A DNA stretch of 8,040 nt from Gemmatimonadota bacterium (GTDB lineage Bacteria > Gemmatimonadota > Gemmatimonadetes > Gemmatimonadales > Gemmatimonadaceae), in NCBI GenBank assembly GCA_947475795.1, contig CANJOX010000142.1, positions 1 through 8,040 on the forward strand. Direction: 5' to 3'. The notes beneath the pieces are model-generated. The model did no database searches. It was not told the origin of the DNA and worked only from the letters and a program-made list of their open reading frames with translations. The position numbers and the translations under genes are program-made. Every line of letters starts with the position of its first letter. Position 1 is the first letter of the stretch. This document shows, in pieces, positions 1 to 6,408 of the stretch.

Positions 1-345
1 CCCGGCGGCCCCGCGATCGAAGAACACATAGATCGTGCGCCGGCGCGCGGCGAACGTGGTGGGCGTCGTGATGGCGGTGAACACGGGGTCTTCGTTGTAC
101 TCGCGCATCGGCACCACCCACATGTCGACGCCTTCGCGCCGCATGAGCGCGGGGAGCGTGCGTTCCATGCGGAGCTCGAGCCACTGCTGCTGTTTGAAGG
201 CCTGATCGCGCAGCGTCCCGAAGGGGCGCAGCGTGTCGGCCGCCGGCGAGCCGGAGGTGCGGGTGCCGGGCGTCGCCGGCGTGACGACGGGTTGCGCGGC
301 CAGCGGAGCGGCCGTGAGGGCCAGCAGGAGAGCGGGGCGGAGCAT
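1..345 (-). CDS. Secreted Xaa-Pro aminopeptidase-type M24 peptidase, N-terminal part
   Basis: This is the first 115 codons of a gene that runs out of the window at base 1. The ATG at 345 opens a signal peptide: MLRP, a hydrophobic core and a likely signal peptidase I site after LAA (about residue 17). The mature part resembles the creatinase-like N-terminal domain of M24 aminopeptidases. The diagnostic stretch runs from LRDQAFKQQQWLELR (45-59) through LPALMRREGVDMWVVPMREY (64-83) to NEDPVF (84-89) and the RRRTIYVFFDRG strand (101-112). Family knowledge: such enzymes remove an N-terminal residue preceding proline, using a C-terminal dinuclear metal 'pita-bread' domain. That domain lies outside the window, so metal ligands cannot be checked. 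The gene begins 38 bp after the GT87-like gene and may be the last gene of the lepB run. Only a weak GGGA precedes the ATG. The N-terminal pattern is convincing; activity is unproven. Confidence 0.82.
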   Translation of the reverse strand, partial: MLRPALLLALTAAPLAAQPVVTPATPGTRTSGSPAADTLRPFGTLRDQAFKQQQWLELRMERTLPALMRREGVDMWVVPMREYNEDPVFTAITTPTTFAARRRTIYVFFDRGAAG

Positions 346-383
346 GCGGGAGTTCCCGGTGGGATGGTGAACAGCGGTCACTT

Positions 384-1421
384 TCAGCAGGGTGTGGCAA
401 CTGCGGGTCGGCCGCGCAGCACCGCGGGCAAGCGCGCGGTCAGGCGCTCGAGCCAGGGCGGCACGTCACCGACGTTGGGGCGGGACAACACCACGAGCAA
501 CGCCGGAAGATAGACACCGGCCAGCACATACGGCGCGGCGGCGATGACGTACAAATCGCCGGTGCGCAGTTGCACGAACCAGAGCAGAAAGGCGATCAGC
601 GCCGGCGCGACCTGCAGCATGGCCTCGCGGCGCGAGCGGGCGACGAGATACAGCGGCAACTGATCGGCGAAGAAGAGCAGTTGCGGGACGACGGCCATGG
701 CCAGCAGCAGCCGGGCCTCACGGCACCGCCAGCGCAGCAGGGCCACCGCCAGCCAGCACCCGGCCGGTGTGAACAGCGGCGCCGGATGCGCCTCCAGACG
801 GGCCAAATTCGCCATCCACTCGGCGGGCCACGCCGGCAGCACGGCCACCGACACCACCGTGATCGCGACAGCCAGCGCGATGGCGCGCGGCGAGACGCGC
901 AGCATCAGCGCCGCGGCGCCCAGATTGGGCTTCGCGGCGGCCAGCCACCCCAGCGAGGGGACGAGCGCGGCCAGACAGATGGCGGGCGACCATTGGCCGA
1001 CTTCGACCGCCATGATGAACGACGGGGTGCCGAGCAGCCACAGGCGCCACCAGCCGTGCGCGCTGAGCGTCCACGCCAAGGCGCCCGCGGCCAGGGCGAA
1101 GAAGATGCCGGCCGCCACGGGTAATGGGAGCACGGCAAAGGGCGCGGCCATGAGCAGCGCCGGCGCGGGATAGAAGAGTGGTGTGGACCACGGCCACTGC
1201 GCCGACGCGACCGGTACCAGATACGGATCGACACCGGCGATGAGGAGGCGGCTCCCCTGCCACCACGCGCGAAAATCCGAATTCTCCCCCAGCACATTCC
1301 ACGCCGCAAAGAGTCCGGCGGCCACACCAACCAGGACGGCGATTTGCGCCCGGGACCGACGAGACGGGATCGCCGTCTCCGTGTCCGGCTCGCGCTCAGG
1401 CACCGGGGACGGGGACGTCAC
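384..1421 (-). CDS. Polytopic membrane protein, GT87-like (DUF2029) glycosyltransferase
   Basis: The product is 345 residues, largely hydrophobic, with roughly 8-10 predicted membrane segments beginning about residue 25. After the first helix, residues 48-68 hold an acidic SDF, then AWWQGSRLLIAG and VDPYLVP. This is followed by the YPAP motif (84-87) and a hydrophobic run rich in P, L and A. A KPN motif lies at 164-166. This order matches GT-C fold enzymes of the GT87/DUF2029 type, which transfer mannose or another sugar from polyprenyl phosphate on the outer face of the membrane; D49 is the candidate catalytic residue. Family assignment is by pattern only, and the protein is somewhat shorter than the roughly 400 residues I expect. 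The start is uncertain: the GTG at 1421 overlaps the upstream gene by 26 nt, while a GTG at 1403 would overlap by only 8 nt. Neither has a Shine-Dalgarno site, so translational coupling is likely. The acceptor is unknown. Confidence 0.72.
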   Translation of the reverse strand: MTSPSPVPEREPDTETAIPSRRSRAQIAVLVGVAAGLFAAWNVLGENSDFRAWWQGSRLLIAGVDPYLVPVASAQWPWSTPLFYPAPALLMAAPFAVLPLPVAAGIFFALAAGALAWTLSAHGWWRLWLLGTPSFIMAVEVGQWSPAICLAALVPSLGWLAAAKPNLGAAALMLRVSPRAIALAVAITVVSVAVLPAWPAEWMANLARLEAHPAPLFTPAGCWLAVALLRWRCREARLLLAMAVVPQLLFFADQLPLYLVARSRREAMLQVAPALIAFLLWFVQLRTGDLYVIAAAPYVLAGVYLPALLVVLSRPNVGDVPPWLERLTARLPAVLRGRPAVATPC

Positions 1422-1890
1422 GACGCTCGAGGGCGCGTCGGACCAGCTGCACGCAGCCGGCCAGCACGAGCGCGAAGAGCGTCAGCACGACCGTCCGCTC
1501 CAGCAACGTCTGGCCGGCCATGGGCCACCAATCGGCCCACGTGGCCACGCGGGAGCCCACGCGTTCACGTGAGAACGCAATCAGCAGCGAGCTGGTCCCC
1601 ATCTCGGCGAACAGCTCGATGACGAGAAACAGCGCCACGCGCGGCGGCCACCGCCGCACGGGGAAATTGCCAAGGTGCCAGGTGAGCATGCCGCACAGGA
1701 CGAGCACACCGCCCACCAGCCCGCCGACGAAGAACATCCAGTTGGTGCTGCCCAGCAGCGCGGCACGCCAGAGGCGCACGACGAGCCCCGTGATCCCCGC
1801 CGGCTCGACGGTGCGGATGGCGAAGGCGCGCAGGGGGTGGAGGCGCTCTTCGCCCCAGTGAATCACGTCTCTCGGAAAGAACCGGCTCAT
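1396..1890 (-). CDS. Unrecognised integral membrane protein, three predicted helices
   Basis: This 164-residue protein matches no family I can name. The N-terminus (1-45) is polar and rich in Arg, Trp and His, with FFPRDVIHWGEERLHPL at 4-20, and probably lies in the cytoplasm or along the membrane surface. Three hydrophobic segments follow at about 51-71 (WMFFVGGLVGGVLVLCGMLTW), 84-106 and 131-150. The second carries acidic residues inside the helix (IELFAEMGTSS, E92 and E96), and the tail is basic (RRALERR). The intra-membrane glutamates suggest a functional rather than purely structural helix, but this is inference. The ATG at 1890 lies 40 bp after the esterase stop without a clear Shine-Dalgarno site. 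The 3' end overlaps the start of the GT87-like gene. The tight pairing suggests a role with that protein in cell-envelope sugar transfer, which cannot be shown here. Confidence 0.75.
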   Translation of the reverse strand: MSRFFPRDVIHWGEERLHPLRAFAIRTVEPAGITGLVVRLWRAALLGSTNWMFFVGGLVGGVLVLCGMLTWHLGNFPVRRWPPRVALFLVIELFAEMGTSSLLIAFSRERVGSRVATWADWWPMAGQTLLERTVVLTLFALVLAGCVQLVRRALERRDVPVPGA

Positions 1891-1930
1891 GCTGCCAAGC
1901 TACGCCCCGTCCTACCTTACGCCAGCCTTC

Positions 1931-2953
1931 TCAGCGTCGCGCCACGTGCTGGAGCAGGAACGGCAGGCTCTCGGCGGAATGCCGCTGCCAGTAGCTCCAC
2001 GTGTGGGCGCCCGGCCATTCGGCATACTGGTGCGGCACGCCCAGACGGGTGAGGGTGGCGTGCAGGTCGCGGCTCTGGTCGGCCCAGGTGTCGTCAACGC
2101 CGACGTCGAACATGAGCGCCGGCATGCTGGGGCCACCGGCACGCGCGCGCGTCTGCAGCCGCTGCGCCATCCGGCCCGGATCGCGGGCGTTCCAGCCGAT
2201 CGTGTCCCGGCCCATCACGAAGCGAAGATCAGCCCACAGATACCGCGCGGCGCGCTTGAGTTCGTCGGTGCTGACCGCGTACTGCGCGGGCGGCGCGAAC
2301 GGGGTGGGGGCGAGATAGCGCGGCGAGAGAATGCCGGAATGACTCGCCGCCGCCGCGAAGACATCAGGGTACTGCAGGGCCAACGCGATGGCGCCGTACC
2401 CGCCCATGCTGAGGCCGGCGATGCCGCGCGCCGCCCGCTCGGGGACGGTGCGGTAGCGCGCATCCATGTGTCCGATGATGTCGCGCGCGATGTAATCGTC
2501 GTACCGGGTCCACGGCACGCAGTACGTGGCGGCGGGCTCGGTGCGCACGGTATCGGCGCGGCAGGCGTTCACGTCCCCGAGTTGATTCCAGGTGGCGTAC
2601 CAGCCGTCATCGCCGTCGGGCATCGCGATGATGGCTTCCGGCGCACCGGCGCGCACGAGCGAGTCCATCGTGGCATCGAGATGCCCCGCCGTGACCCAGT
2701 TCTTTTCGTTGCCGGAGCGGCCGTGCAGGTACACGAGCAACGGATAGCGGGCGGCGCGCGCCGTGGTGTACGACGGCGGCAGGTATACCACCAGCGCCTT
2801 GTACGCGCCGAGCGACTGGGACCAGACCGTGTCGGTGCGCACGGTGCCCTGCTGGGCGCGCACGCCGACCGGCAGGAGCAGCGCCGCCGCGACCGCGCCG
2901 AGGGCGAGGGCGCGGCGCACCGGGCGCGTGGTGACGGTCCGTGTCAGGGCCAT
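1931..2953 (-). CDS. Secreted alpha/beta-hydrolase esterase (putative esterase family, esterase D-like)
   Basis: The product is 340 residues. I chose the ATG at 2953, five bases after the lepB stop, because it places a classical signal peptide at the N-terminus: basic n-region to R14, hydrophobic 15-30, cleavage after VRA at 31-33. A GTG at 2989 would add 12 residues and overlap lepB. The mature enzyme has the PF00756-type layout. YPLLVYLHGRSGNEKNW (70-86) gives the oxyanion strand, GLSMGGYGA (180-188) holds the nucleophile S182, D288 in FDVGVDDTW is the likely acid, and H317 in PGAHTW is the catalytic base. Relatives include S-formylglutathione hydrolases, feruloyl esterases and mycolyltransferases; secretion argues against the formylglutathione role. 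C131 and C145 could form a disulfide, fitting an exported location. The substrate is unknown, but a cell-envelope or plant-derived ester is plausible. Confidence 0.88.
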   Translation of the reverse strand: MALTRTVTTRPVRRALALGAVAAALLLPVGVRAQQGTVRTDTVWSQSLGAYKALVVYLPPSYTTARAARYPLLVYLHGRSGNEKNWVTAGHLDATMDSLVRAGAPEAIIAMPDGDDGWYATWNQLGDVNACRADTVRTEPAATYCVPWTRYDDYIARDIIGHMDARYRTVPERAARGIAGLSMGGYGAIALALQYPDVFAAAASHSGILSPRYLAPTPFAPPAQYAVSTDELKRAARYLWADLRFVMGRDTIGWNARDPGRMAQRLQTRARAGGPSMPALMFDVGVDDTWADQSRDLHATLTRLGVPHQYAEWPGAHTWSYWQRHSAESLPFLLQHVARR

Positions 2954-2958
2954 TCGCG

Positions 2959-3756
2959 TTACCGGAGAATCGTGCCGATGCGTCCCCACCGGATGTCGGT
3001 GATGAACGGGAGGGGGCGCACGCTCTGATCGGCGTTGTACGAGTAGTACACGAACACCGGGCGTCCGCGGACGTTGTCGCGCGGGACGAAGCCCCAGTAG
3101 CGGCCGTCCTTGGAGTCGTAGCGATTATCACCGAGCATGAAGAGGAATTCCTTCGGCACGACGAGCGGCCCCCAGTCGTCGAGCGTGGGCGAGGCCGGCG
3201 GTTCGCCGGCGCGGCTGCCGTGGAGTTCGAAGGCCTTCTGCCACGCGAACAGGGGGTGCGAGAAGCCGCCGTCGCCCCGGGGATTCTCAGAGGCCGGGAA
3301 CCCCTGGCGCTGCGGCATGCCGTTCACGTGGAAGACACCGCCGCGCATCCAGATGGTGTCGCCGCCCACGGCCACGAGACGCTTGACCAGAATGGGGGTG
3401 GGATCGTCGGGCTGATCGATCTGGTTGGGAGACACGAACACCACCACGTCACCGCGCTCGGGGTCGTCGTAGCCCGGCAGGTTGACGCTGGTGAACGGCA
3501 CGTGCGGCCCGTACGCCAGCTTGTTCACGAACAGCCAGTCCCCGACCAGCAGGGTGGGGATCATGCTCCCCGAGGGGATGCGATACGCCTCGAGGAGAAA
3601 CGTGCGGATGGCGAGGAAGATCGCCAGCGTGACGAGGATCGCCTTGACGTTTTCCCAGAGGGAGGCGCCGCCACCACCGGACGCCTTGCCGGCGCGGAGG
3701 TTCGCGACGCTCTTGCGGTCACTGCTGCTGTTCGACGAGTTGCTCTTCGAGGCCAC
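2959..3756 (-). CDS. lepB: Signal peptidase I
   Basis: The protein is 265 residues and carries every diagnostic box of bacterial type I signal peptidase, the membrane-bound Ser/Lys protease that removes signal peptides from exported proteins. A polar N-terminus rich in Ser, Asn and Gly (1-30) precedes a single membrane anchor (about 36-54). The catalytic serine is S64 in IPSGSMIPTLL, and the general-base lysine is K125 in ILVKRLVAVGGDT. The GDN motif with its S/D/GR continuation lies at 207-224 (MLGDNRYDSKDGRYWGFV). An insert of about 45 residues between the VNG strand (144-146) and box E contains a proline-rich loop and probably decorates the periplasmic domain. The start is a GTG at 3756 with no visible Shine-Dalgarno site, and I see no better start downstream before the membrane anchor. 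It heads the leftward gene run, 5 bp ahead of a secreted esterase. Confidence 0.95.
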   Translation of the reverse strand: MASKSNSSNSSSDRKSVANLRAGKASGGGGASLWENVKAILVTLAIFLAIRTFLLEAYRIPSGSMIPTLLVGDWLFVNKLAYGPHVPFTSVNLPGYDDPERGDVVVFVSPNQIDQPDDPTPILVKRLVAVGGDTIWMRGGVFHVNGMPQRQGFPASENPRGDGGFSHPLFAWQKAFELHGSRAGEPPASPTLDDWGPLVVPKEFLFMLGDNRYDSKDGRYWGFVPRDNVRGRPVFVYYSYNADQSVRPLPFITDIRWGRIGTILR

Positions 3757-3792
3757 GGGCGAGGCGGGTGGGAAGCGTTGGTGGATCAGACG

Positions 3793-3825
3793 GAAGGGGC
3801 GCGTCCCAGCGGAACGCGCCCCTTC
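3793..3825 (-). terminator. GC-rich hairpin between SWIB gene and lepB
   Basis: A perfect 12-bp inverted repeat pairs 3793-3804 (gaaggggcgcgt) with 3814-3825 (acgcgccccttc) around a 9-nt loop. It lies 25 bp beyond the SWIB stop codon and ends 36 bp before the lepB start. On the transcribed minus strand the stem is followed by CGTCTGATCC, with no U-run, so it is not a textbook intrinsic terminator. It could instead be a weak terminator, an mRNA-stabilising 3' hairpin for the SWIB transcript, or a processing site that lowers lepB expression relative to SWIB. Confidence 0.6.
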
Positions 3826-3850
3826 AACATACGCAGCAGACTGTCTGGAG

Positions 3851-4276
3851 TTACGACAGGTGCTTCGAAACGAGCGACGTCATTTCGAACATGCTGACGG
3901 TCTTCTTGCCGCCGAACACGGCCTTGAGCTTGTCGTCGGCGTTGATGTTGCGCTTGTTCTTGGTGTCCTGGAGGCCGTGCTTCTTGATGTAGGCCCAGAG
4001 CTTCTTCACGACTTCCGTGCGGGGCAGCGGCTTGTCGCCGACCACGGCGGCGAGTTCACCGCTCGGGGTGAGCGCCTTCATGAACGCCGCGTTCGGCGTG
4101 CGCTTGGCGGCCTTCTTGGCGGGGGCCTTCTTGGCCGGCGCCGCCTTCTTGGCGGGGGCCTTCTTCACCGCGGCCTTCTTGGGCGCGGCCTTCTTGGCGG
4201 GCGCCTTCTTGGCGGCGGCCTTCTTCGGGGCGGCCTTCTTTGCAGCCTTTTTCGCGGACTTCTTCGCAGCGGCCAT
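3851..4276 (-). CDS. SWIB/MDM2-domain protein with histone H1-like Lys/Ala tail
   Basis: The product is 141 residues in two parts. Residues 1-60 are a disordered, strongly basic tail of repeated KKA(A/P) units: eleven KK pairs spaced mostly every five residues, resembling the C-terminal tail of histone H1 and bacterial H1-like proteins. Residues 61-141 form a complete SWIB domain: FMKALTPSGELAAVVGDKPL (65-84), the helix TEVVKKLWAYIKKHGLQD, then KRNINADDKLKAVFGGKKTVSMFEMTSLVSKHL. SWIB domains are known from eukaryotic chromatin remodelling subunits and from chlamydial and other bacterial proteins, sometimes attached to topoisomerase I. A nucleoid-binding role is inferred from the tail. The ATG at 4276 is preceded by a clear AGGAG (4282-4286), the best ribosome site on this strand. 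A longer reading frame to 4435 exists, but its extra N-terminus is not SWIB-like. A hairpin follows the gene. Confidence 0.92.
   Translation of the reverse strand: MAAAKKSAKKAAKKAAPKKAAAKKAPAKKAAPKKAAVKKAPAKKAAPAKKAPAKKAAKRTPNAAFMKALTPSGELAAVVGDKPLPRTEVVKKLWAYIKKHGLQDTKNKRNINADDKLKAVFGGKKTVSMFEMTSLVSKHLS
4100..4264 (-). repeat. 15-bp-period coding repeat in the basic tail
   Basis: The DNA encoding residues 5-59 of the SWIB protein is a degenerate tandem repeat, read on the plus strand as variants of gccttcttggcgg, each giving one Lys-Lys pair. Most units are 15 bp (five codons), with a few of 12 or 18 bp. Nearly all lysines use AAG. Slippage within this block could change tail length between strains. 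Confidence 0.8.
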
Positions 4277-4447
4277 GTCGTCTCCTGAGGTGGTGACCGG
4301 TCGGGTCGCGTCGAGCAGGACTGCTCTCGACAGATCTCGCGCAGACGCGGTTACGTCTCGCGGACGGGCACAAAGTACAATCACGAATACGGTGCGCAAT
4401 AGTGGTTTCGGCGTTTTTCCCTCTGACAACCGCACTTTTCCGTCGGA
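4277..4447 (-). promoter_or_regulatory. Untranslated leader and probable promoter region of the SWIB gene
   Basis: These 171 bp lie between the hydrolase stop and the SWIB ATG. They contain the AGGAG ribosome site at 4282-4286 and an inverted repeat at 4313-4326 (gagcag, 2 nt, ctgctc), flanked by tcga on both outer sides. There is also an AT-richer part at about 4370-4440. On the minus strand this part contains a TTGTCA hexamer (4423-4428) and candidate -10-like sequences such as CACTAT and TGTACT, but no hexamer pair has ideal spacing. The transcription start therefore cannot be placed. I see no small ORF worth calling. Confidence 0.45.
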
Positions 4448-5500
4448 TCAGCGCGTTTTTTTCGTCCGGTTTCCCTCGGAGAATGCGTTTTCCCGTGTGG
4501 GACGCTGCAGAAACGCGACGAGGGGGCGCAGGCGATCGCGTGTGATCCGCCGGTCCACGAGCCGCACGTAGCCCTGCGGATCCCCGTCGAAATCCTCCAG
4601 CAGGAGGTGGTCGGTGTTGGCCAGCTGCACCGTGCGCGCGTCGCGGAGCGCCGCGGCGAGTTCGTCGCCCTGCTCCACCGGCACCTGCCGGTCGTTGACA
4701 CCGTGCAGTAGCAGCACCGGTTGCCGCACGTCGCGCGCAATGGCGCGCGGGTCGAGGGAGAACCACGTCCGCAGCCACGGATCGGTTGCCGCGAGCGCCT
4801 CGGCGTCGGCTTCGGCGCGCAACAGCACGGCGGGACGCTCCGCCGGCGGCCACGCAGCGGGATCGCGGCGCACGAGGGCTTCGCGTTGCCAGCGCGCCAC
4901 CTCGCGCCCCGGACGGGACGCGGCGCCCAGCAGGCCAAGCGCCCGGATGGCGGGATCGCGACGGGCGACGAGCAGCGCCACGAGCGCCCCTTCGCTGTGT
5001 CCCACGAGGGCGATTCGCTGCGGTGCCACCGCGGGGTCGGCACGTAGCCACGCGACGGCGCGCGCGGCATCGCGCGCAAAGTCGTCGGTGGTGGCGCCCG
5101 CGAACACCCCGGTGGACGCGCGCGTGCCGCGGTCGTCGAGGCGCAGGACGGCGAAGCCGGCCTCCAGCAGCGCGTCGGCGATATCGCGGAACGGGAGATA
5201 GCCCGGCAGTTCGACGCGCGCGCCGTCGCGATCCTGCGCTCCGGATCCACTGAGGAGCAGGACCGCCGATGTCCCGACCCCGGGCCTCGCCGCGCGCGCG
5301 CTGGGGAACGCGAGTTCACCGCCCAGCGTGACGGTGCTGTCGATCACGAGGCGGACCTCGCGTCGCACGATCGCCGCGGGCGGCCGCCCCGCGGTGGCCG
5401 CCGTCCGCGCGCGCCACGCCGCCGCCACACCAACGGTGGCCGTGGTGCCGACGAGGAGGGTGGCCCACCACCGACGGCTGATGAGCCATCGGATCGTCAT
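4448..5500 (-). CDS. Membrane-anchored or exported alpha/beta hydrolase
   Basis: The protein is 350 residues. The ATG at 5500 overlaps the nfo stop as ATGA, which implies coupled translation; a longer in-frame extension into nfo was discarded. Residues 1-11 are basic and aromatic, and 12-30 are hydrophobic with no clear cleavage site, so a signal anchor is likely. The enzyme part has the oxyanion-region motif LLLSGSGAQDRDG (81-93), a LDDRGTRAST segment (121-130), and the nucleophile S169 in VGHSEGA. The likely acid is D270 in LLHGVNDRQVP and the likely base is H298 in NTDHLL. Spacing fits the serine alpha/beta hydrolase family (hydrolase_4/dienelactone-hydrolase-like); substrates vary widely and none is indicated here. 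The last 15 codons lie in a stretch with unusually many T-tracts, giving a polar Lys/Arg-rich C-terminus (ENAFSEGNRTKKTR). Confidence 0.87.
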   Translation of the reverse strand: MTIRWLISRRWWATLLVGTTATVGVAAAWRARTAATAGRPPAAIVRREVRLVIDSTVTLGGELAFPSARAARPGVGTSAVLLLSGSGAQDRDGARVELPGYLPFRDIADALLEAGFAVLRLDDRGTRASTGVFAGATTDDFARDAARAVAWLRADPAVAPQRIALVGHSEGALVALLVARRDPAIRALGLLGAASRPGREVARWQREALVRRDPAAWPPAERPAVLLRAEADAEALAATDPWLRTWFSLDPRAIARDVRQPVLLLHGVNDRQVPVEQGDELAAALRDARTVQLANTDHLLLEDFDGDPQGYVRLVDRRITRDRLRPLVAFLQRPTRENAFSEGNRTKKTR

Positions 5501-6408
5501 CCGTCGCGCGACGTCTCCGCCGCCAGCGCCTGCAGACGCGCGATCGATGCGACGTCCCACGCGTCGGGCGTGTCGTCGTCCTCGGCGATGTCCGGGTGCG
5601 CCTGCGGAGTTTCGAGAATGAGCGGCACGTGCTGCGCGCGCGGATCCTGGAGCAGCCACCCGAACGCCTCGGCACCGATCTGTCCGTCGCCGACCAGCAC
5701 ATGGCGGTCGCGATTGGAGCCGAGGGCCCCTTCGCTGTCGTTCAGGTGAAAAAACGCCGGCGGCTCGCCGGTGGCGGCCTGGAACGCATCGAGCACCGCG
5801 GTGAGGGCGGCGCGGGAACCGGCGAGATCGTAGCCGGAGGCGAACAGGTGACACGTATCGAGCCCGTATCCGGTGCGGGCGCGCTCGGCCGCCGGAATCC
5901 CGTCGAGCATCGCGCCGATCTCCGCGGGGGTCCGCCCCACGGTGGTCCCGGCGCCGGCGGTGTTCTCGATGAGCAGCCGCGTGCGACTCGCGGGTACCAC
6001 CGCGAGGGCGCGTCGCATCGCCTCACTCACGCGGGCGATCGCGGCGTCGCGGTCGCCGTCGGTGGCCGCCCCGGGGTGGAAGCAGACGCCGCCCACACCA
6101 AGGGTGGTGGAACGCTCGAACTCCTTGGCCAGTCCGGCGGCGGCGCGCTCCCACTTCTCCGCGTCGGGGGTGGCACAGTTGAGCACGTAGGCCGCGTGGA
6201 CGATCACGTGCTCCGGCGCGATCCCCGCGGCGGCGAGTGCCTCGACGAAGCGCGCGAGGCGGTCGGGCTTCACGCTCACCTTGTCGTTGTAGAACTTCGG
6301 AATGGCACTGAAGATCTGCAGTGCGCGCATCCCGCCGTTGCCGGCGCGGCGGGCGGCCATGGGGATGCCGCCGGTGTCGATGCAATGGGCGCCGAGCAGG
6401 AGCGTCAT
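5497..6408 (-). CDS. nfo: Endonuclease IV (AP endonuclease, Nfo family)
   Basis: The product is 303 residues, slightly longer than the E. coli enzyme. It is a TIM-barrel, tri-zinc endonuclease that cleaves 5' to abasic sites and processes damaged 3' ends in base excision repair. By motif alignment all nine metal ligands are present: H71 (VHAAYVLN), H111 (FHPG), E148 (IENTAG), D184 and H187 (LDTCHLFASGYD), H221 (HLNDSEG), D234 and H236 (NRDRHVLVG), and E266 (LILETP). The N-terminus GAHCIDTGGIPMAARRA with QIF at 31-33 is family-typical. The ATG at 6408 is the natural start, because the protein begins directly at the first barrel strand; an upstream GTG extension overlaps the lipoprotein gene. 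The start has no Shine-Dalgarno sequence. It lies 31 bp after the lipoprotein stop and overlaps the hydrolase start by 4 bp. Confidence 0.95.
   Translation of the reverse strand: MTLLLGAHCIDTGGIPMAARRAGNGGMRALQIFSAIPKFYNDKVSVKPDRLARFVEALAAAGIAPEHVIVHAAYVLNCATPDAEKWERAAAGLAKEFERSTTLGVGGVCFHPGAATDGDRDAAIARVSEAMRRALAVVPASRTRLLIENTAGAGTTVGRTPAEIGAMLDGIPAAERARTGYGLDTCHLFASGYDLAGSRAALTAVLDAFQAATGEPPAFFHLNDSEGALGSNRDRHVLVGDGQIGAEAFGWLLQDPRAQHVPLILETPQAHPDIAEDDDTPDAWDVASIARLQALAAETSRDG

Noticed and set aside
1889..3028. Long plus-strand reading frame opposite the esterase and part of lepB
   Set aside because: It is the mirror of two well-supported genes, with Arg/Gly/His-rich content typical of antisense frames in GC-rich DNA and no recognisable motif.
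4100..4264. CRISPR-like or satellite repeat
   Set aside because: The periodicity is explained by the coding of KKA(A/P) units; the units are contiguous with no spacers.
2941..4288. Plus-strand frames opposite lepB and the SWIB gene, including Gly/Leu-repeat and Ala/Phe-repeat products
   Set aside because: Their repeats are direct shadows of the Lys/Ala tail repeat read on the other strand; lepB and SWIB motifs are decisive for the minus strand.
4277..4435. N-terminal extension of the SWIB protein by 53 residues
   Set aside because: The internal ATG at 4276 has an excellent AGGAG site and begins directly with the basic tail; the extension crosses the inverted repeat and AT-rich promoter-like DNA.
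5501..5854. N-terminal extension of the hydrolase
   Set aside because: It would overlap nfo deeply; the ATGA overlap start at 5500 gives a sensible signal anchor.
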